Shown piece after piece: positions 59,532 to 64,000 of a DNA stretch of 64,000 nt (position 1 is the stretch's first letter; each line of letters starts with the position of its first letter). Under the pieces are notes generated by a model. That model was given only the letters and a program-made list of their open reading frames with translations. It did not search any database and was not told where the DNA came from. The stretch covers positions 22,778,001 to 22,842,000 of the forward strand of contig CM072806.1 of the NCBI GenBank assembly GCA_037013495.1, written 5' to 3'. The stretch comes from Hippophae tibetana (taxonomy: Eukaryota > Streptophyta > Magnoliopsida > Rosales > Elaeagnaceae). Position numbers and translations under genes: made by a program.

Positions 59532-60132
59532 AATCATAGAATGCCATGCGTATTTAAAAAAAAATTCCATCATAATATGACATAGATAAGGTAATGACTC
59601 TTTTATACTTAGTACCCATTTCACTCGGACCAAACCTGAGGCCTCCCCTAAATCGAATCTTTGCATGCATCGTTGTCTCATACAAAATCAAATATCATAG
59701 TTCAAATAGAGTTTGGATTTGACTTGAATCGAGGTGCATCCACGGAGCTCGAATTGATTGAGAAGTTTATCCTCAAAGGCAAAAGGTGCGAGCCAATTTA
59801 TAGTAAGACTCCATATTCTATGATTCGTCTTGTCGTTTTCATCTGTTTAGATTTTGATGTGAGAGCTTATAATATTCTTTTTTCTGTAATTGGATTATCG
59901 TCTATTCAGGAAGTGGCACATTTGGCAAGCCTTCTGCAGTTGTAGAATGGAATTCCATCACTAGCATCTTCTTCCATGCTTGCTACGTACGAGAAGAAGG
60001 AGAAGAAGGAGATGAGATAGTACTAAAGAAGTGCCACGAATCACAAGATGTAGAGGAAATGGAAAGCTACTGTATATTTATTACTTTTTTTTTTGGGTCA
60101 AGAAAAGCTCTTGGTGACTAAAGTTTCCGATC
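59532..60132. other. Host segment between two copia elements, with a possible exon at 59910-60121
   Basis: A T-rich acceptor (TCGTCTATTCAG) ends at 59909. From there a frame stays open for about 70 codons to TAA at 60119-60121. It reads GSGTFGKPSAVVEWNSITSI and then an acidic stretch EEGEEGDEIVLKK. I do not recognise it. Copia D is inserted 12 bp after its stop. It may be a last exon of an unknown gene or chance. Confidence 0.25.
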
Positions 60133-60337
60133 TGTTAAAGAACATGATATCCAGCTGGTGACAACCAACACACCAGCTGGAAGCAGCCACCAAGCTGTTG
60201 GTGGGGAAGGATAGGCTGTCCAAGAACATGCCTCTCCATAATTGTGTTTATTTTTAATTATTACAATTTTTCTTTTCTTTTGTATAAATAGGTTGTAAAC
60301 ATTCGTTTATTCATCATCAATAAATCCAATTCTTACA
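60133..60337 (+). repeat. 5' LTR of copia D
   Basis: This 205-bp LTR runs from TGTTAAAG to TTCTTACA. It contains CAGCTGG repeats near its start and AATAAATCC near its end. Confidence 0.8.
60282..60290 (+). promoter_or_regulatory. TATA box of copia D LTR
   Basis: GTATAAATA lies about 50 bp before the LTR end, so transcripts should start near 60315. Confidence 0.55.
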
Positions 60338-60622
60338 TGGTATCAGAGCTTAGGAAACAATTCCCAGAAAAAATCAGCTCATAGAAATTTTTCCAATTTT
60401 TCCTCAATCTGTTTTTTTTCCAAAACCAATTTCGATTCACAAAATAATTTCAATTTCATCCCAGAATATTATTCAGAAAAATCCGAGCAATCTGCAATTA
60501 AAATCAAGCCAAAATACCTCTCCACGCGCTCACACGCGCCATTTTTAAACTCGCCGGCGTTCCACGCGCCTCGCCGGAGACGCACGCTCCAACACGCGCC
60601 AGCTGCTGAAGAAGACGACTCC

Positions 60623-60715
60623 AACGACACGTCGTCGCTCGCCCGTTGAAACAAACGACACGTCGTTCGCTCGGCGCTGAAATAAACGACGCGTCGTTTT
60701 CTCGGTCTGGTCCGG
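60623..60715 (+). repeat. 31-bp tandem repeat with a 14-bp palindromic core
   Basis: The cores at 60623, 60654 and 60685 are spaced exactly 31 bp. They read AACGACACGTCGTC, AACGACACGTCGTT and AACGACGCGTCGTT; the last is a perfect palindrome. They sit in the untranslated leader between primer site and gag, in a G+C-rich block (about 60515-60800). Confidence 0.92.
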
Positions 60716-60955
60716 TCCGGTTCGGTCTTCATCCGGTTCAGTGCTTCACCGTTGCAGCCGCCGTTCCAGCCACTCCAGACGCCGGTTCACCCCCTTTCCG
60801 ACTGGTTCTGCGGTTGAAATTTCCGGTTCTGTAATCCTTGACTCATTTTCTATAAGATAGAGCATATTTCAGTACATTATTTATTTCATAAATAGTCATT
60901 ATTGTCTAAAACACACTTAAACCCATCCCGTTCTTTCAAATTTATTCAACCAAAA

Positions 60956-63900
60956 ATGTCTATGACTACCAATACCAACCCTACTTTACCAAAATGGTAT
61001 GATGATCCTAGTCATTCTTTATATTTACACCACTCAGACCAACCATGCATGGTCCTTGTAGCTCAATCCTTAAACCAAGAAAACTATCACATTTGGAGTC
61101 ATGCAATGCTCATGGCTCTAATAACCAAAAACAAAGAAGGATTCATTGACGGCACAATCAAAAGGCCATCAACAAACCTTGAAGCAGAAATCAAACAATG
61201 GACTCGCTGCAATATTCTTGTCAAAGGATGGATCCTAAACACCATATCACCCAAAATTGCAGAAAGTGTCATGTATAGTGATACTGCATATGAGTTATGG
61301 GAAGAATTAAAGGAACGCTTTTTGCACACCAACAGCGTGCACCTATTCCACATTGAACAAGAGATCCATGATTGCATGCAAGAAGGTGTGAGCATTGGCG
61401 AATACTATACCAAATTGAAAAGTTTATGGGATAGTCGTGATGCACTATGTCCTCTTCCACACTGTGGAGGAAATGCTGGAAGAGAATTACAAGAATATCA
61501 ACAAAAGCAACGAACCATAAAGTTTCTCATGGGCCTTAATACGGTTTACACATCAGCACGCGGATAAATCTTGCTCATGGAACCATTACCTACAGTAAAT
61601 AAGGTATATTCACTTATTGTTCAAGATGAAAAGCAAAGAGCTGTCTCCACTCAAAGCATAGGAAGGATGCCAGAAGCTGCCGCACTCGTTGCCAGAGATA
61701 GTCATCCACAATATCCTCAGAAAAATTACCCACCAAGGAACCCACATCTCAAGTGCAATAGATGCAACAATATAGGTCATAATTCTGAGAATTGCCGAAG
61801 TCACCTCAAATGTGATTTTTGTGGTCTCAATGGACACATTTTTGAAAACTGCCGAAAGCGTCTCAAATGTAATTTCTGTGGTTTAAATGGACATGACATC
61901 AACATGTGTCGGAAGAAAGGAGTAATTCAAGACAAGAGAAACACAAGTTATGGCTTCCCTTCCAAAGCTCATCATACTGACTTTCAGGAAAGCTGCTCCG
62001 ACACAAAGACACCATCCCACAATCTTACATCTGCCCAATATCAAGAGCTCCTTACACTTCTCAATCAATCCAAATCAGGTAGCATGGCAAATCAAGTGAC
62101 TACTTCTTCAGGTAACACATTATGTGCAACTGTTTTCCATTCAGAAATTCGTTGGATTTTTGATACAGGGGAAACTGATCACATGGTCTGTTCCCAAAAC
62201 CTTATGAGCTCCAGCATTCCAGTCACTAATCGGCATGTGCATTTACCTGATCATTCTCTTGCCCGTGTCACACATATTGGCACTGTGCATTTCTCAAATA
62301 ATTTTATACTCCATAATGTCTTGTGTGTTCCCTCCTTCAAATTAAACTTAGTTTCAGTAGCCAAACTAACTCAAACCTCATTTTTCCATGTCACCTTCAC
62401 TAATAGTATGTGCTTTGTTCAGGACAAATGCTCAGGGAAGACGATTGGGATGGGAACTGAGAAAGCAGGACTCTACTACTTGACTATTTCTGAAAAGGCT
62501 GGATGTTTCTCTGTTTCAAACACTGCTTCCACCAACTCTCATCTATGGCATCAACGACTTGGTCATTTATCTAATAACAGTTTGAGTGTAATTTCTCTTT
62601 CCATCAACACACCTTTTTGTTCCATTAGTGATTGTTCTATTTGTCCATTAGCTAAGCAAACACGTAATCCATTTCCTTTAAGTTCCATCAATACAAAAGC
62701 ACCTTTTGAAATGATTCATGTTGATATTTGGGGTGGTTATCACATTCCAGCACTTAATGGAGCACGTTATTTTCTCACTATTGTTGATGACTACTCAAGA
62801 TGCACATGGGTCTATCTCTTACATACTAAATCTGATACACGTACATTTCTTACCACCTTCATCAATCTTGTTGAAACACAATTTTCATCCAGAGTTAAAA
62901 TCATTTGTAGTGACAATGGACCATAATTCTCTATGACCCAGTTGTTTTCTACCAAAGGAATCCTTCATCAAACTAGTTGTGTCTCTACCCCTCAACAAAA
63001 TGGTGTTGCTGAACGTAAACACCGTCATCTTCTCAATGTTGCTCGTTCATTACTCTTCCTAAACAATTCTAGGGAGATGCCATTCTTACAGCCACATACC
63101 TCATAAATCGTACTCCAACACCTGTTCTCAAGGGTAAAACACCATTTGAAGTCCTTTTTCACAAAACTCCTAGGTATGAACACCTTCGTGTTTTTGGTTC
63201 CCTTTGCTTTGTCTCTACACATCATGATCGACTTACCAAGTTTGATGCTAGGTCACATAAATGCATATTCATTGGGTATCCATCTGGGATCAAAGGTTAT
63301 CGTGTCTACAATCTGGAAACAAACAAGACTTTAGTGTCTCGTGATGTTATCTTTCATGAACATGTATTTCCTTATTTCACTTCCGCTGTCAACACTCCAA
63401 CTCTATTTCCTCCATCAGAAGATACTATTTATGATGACCTACCCAACATTCGTCAATCAACCAATCCAAATATATCACTTGATCATACACCATCTGTCCT
63501 TCCAACAATCAACTCAGACACTCTTCATCTTCAAAATTCATCTCCAGAAACATCATCGTCAACTTCTCCACCACACATAATTCCTCCAACACCAGTCACA
63601 CATAGGCTTCGTCGATCCACCAATGTTCCTAGCTACCTTCAAAAATATCATGTAGAAGCTTCCCTACCTTCTCGGTCCTTCCCTTCGTCTCACTCAGCAT
63701 CGTCCAAAGACAAAGGTACTTCTCATTCTTTATCTCATGTACTTACCTATGACCAATTATCACCTACACATCGTGCTTTTGCTACTTCTATTTCCATTCT
63801 CAGGGAACCAACCACTTTTGCTGAAGCTTTCAATGATCCAAATTGGCGGCTTGCCATGAAACAAGAACTGGATGCTCTTGAAACTAATGGCACTTGGACG

Positions 63901-64000
63901 CTTCAACAGCTTCCTCCAAACAAGAAACCAGTTGGTTGTAAATGGGTCTACAAAATCAAGTATAATCCTGATGGTTCTGTGGAACGATACAAGGCTCGGT
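60956..64000 (+). pseudogene. Copia D gag-pol, nearly intact, truncated by the window
   Basis: The ATG at 60956 (MSMTTNTNPTLPKW) begins gag. Its UBN2 domain is interrupted by a single TAA at 61565-61567, after which the same frame continues. Three CCHC knuckles follow at 61754-61795, 61811-61852 and 61868-61909. Protease DTG is at 62162-62170 and WHQRLGHL near 62550 marks the pre-integrase region. The integrase Asp codons are at 62723 and 62912 and the Glu codon at 63011. A TAA at 62924-62926 follows DNGP. A frameshift near 63070 precedes [15 protein letters not shown]. From 63073 the frame is open to the window end, reaching the first reverse transcriptase motifs ([15 protein letters not shown]). 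Two stops and one frameshift make this copy inactive. Confidence 0.9.

Larger units (their letters stand above)
60133..64000 (+). mobile_element. Copia element D, runs off the window
   Basis: The 5' LTR is 60133-60337 and a perfect primer site TGGTATCAGAGC lies at 60338-60349. A 600-bp leader is followed by gag, protease, integrase and the start of reverse transcriptase at the window end. The five bases left of the LTR are CGATC, so the same five should follow its 3' LTR beyond the window. Few disabling changes are present, so it is younger than copia A, B and C. Confidence 0.92.

Noticed and set aside
59661..59945. 94-codon frame as a gene
   Set aside because: There is no recognisable family and the end overlaps the better exon candidate in another frame. 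It begins and ends in sequence that looks intronic.
60469..60732. Arg-rich minus-strand frame in the copia D leader
   Set aside because: It is a by-product of the G+C-rich palindromic leader, where both strands lack stops. No family features are present.
60902..60955. Upstream extension of copia D gag
   Set aside because: It has no ATG in frame before 60956 and the residues do not belong to the gag family.

Overview
The window is nuclear DNA of a flowering plant, most likely a eudicot. It is strongly A+T-rich and has spliced genes with GT-AG introns. It also carries several Ty1/copia elements with the initiator-Met tRNA primer site, Ty3/gypsy relics, MITEs, a Mutator-like transposase relic and long microsatellites. 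I cannot name the species. No rRNA, tRNA or CRISPR was recognised.

Only two host genes look intact, both on the minus strand. A small three-exon gene (13071-25640) encodes an 80-residue protein of the SVIP (small VCP/p97-interacting protein) type. An intact single-exon gene (27190-28857) encodes a secreted glyoxal/aldehyde oxidase (GLOX) with all its copper and redox-cofactor residues. A third host gene is dead: C-terminal exons of a BIG-type ARF-GEF (5270-6080) survive as a pseudogene.

Region by region: 1-5269 is a young copia element on the minus strand, inserted into the BIG exon. 7.7-12.6 kb holds tandem duplications, two head-to-head LTRs and a MITE. 13.2-23.5 kb is a nest in which copia A contains copia B, which contains a MITE, all inside intron 2 of the SVIP-like gene. 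24.5-29 kb holds the rest of the host genes. 30.5-33.7 kb is a gypsy gag relic split by an LTR-like insert. 33.7-39.5 kb is A+T-rich with no recognisable gene. 39.5-41 kb is a MULE transposase relic. 41-49.6 kb is a large element with copia-type gag, long LTRs and no visible polymerase. 50.5-54.6 kb holds gypsy pieces, including one LTR plus primer site flanked by identical 86-bp direct repeats. 54.6-59.5 kb is an old copia element. 60.1-64.0 kb is a further copia element cut off by the window end. It has a G+C-rich leader carrying a 31-bp palindromic tandem repeat and three tandem zinc knuckles in gag.

The host genes do not form a visible pathway. The main biology on view is retroelement turnover: nesting, decay and non-canonical junctions around a few surviving genes. 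Positions of old LTR edges are by eye and may be off by several bases.
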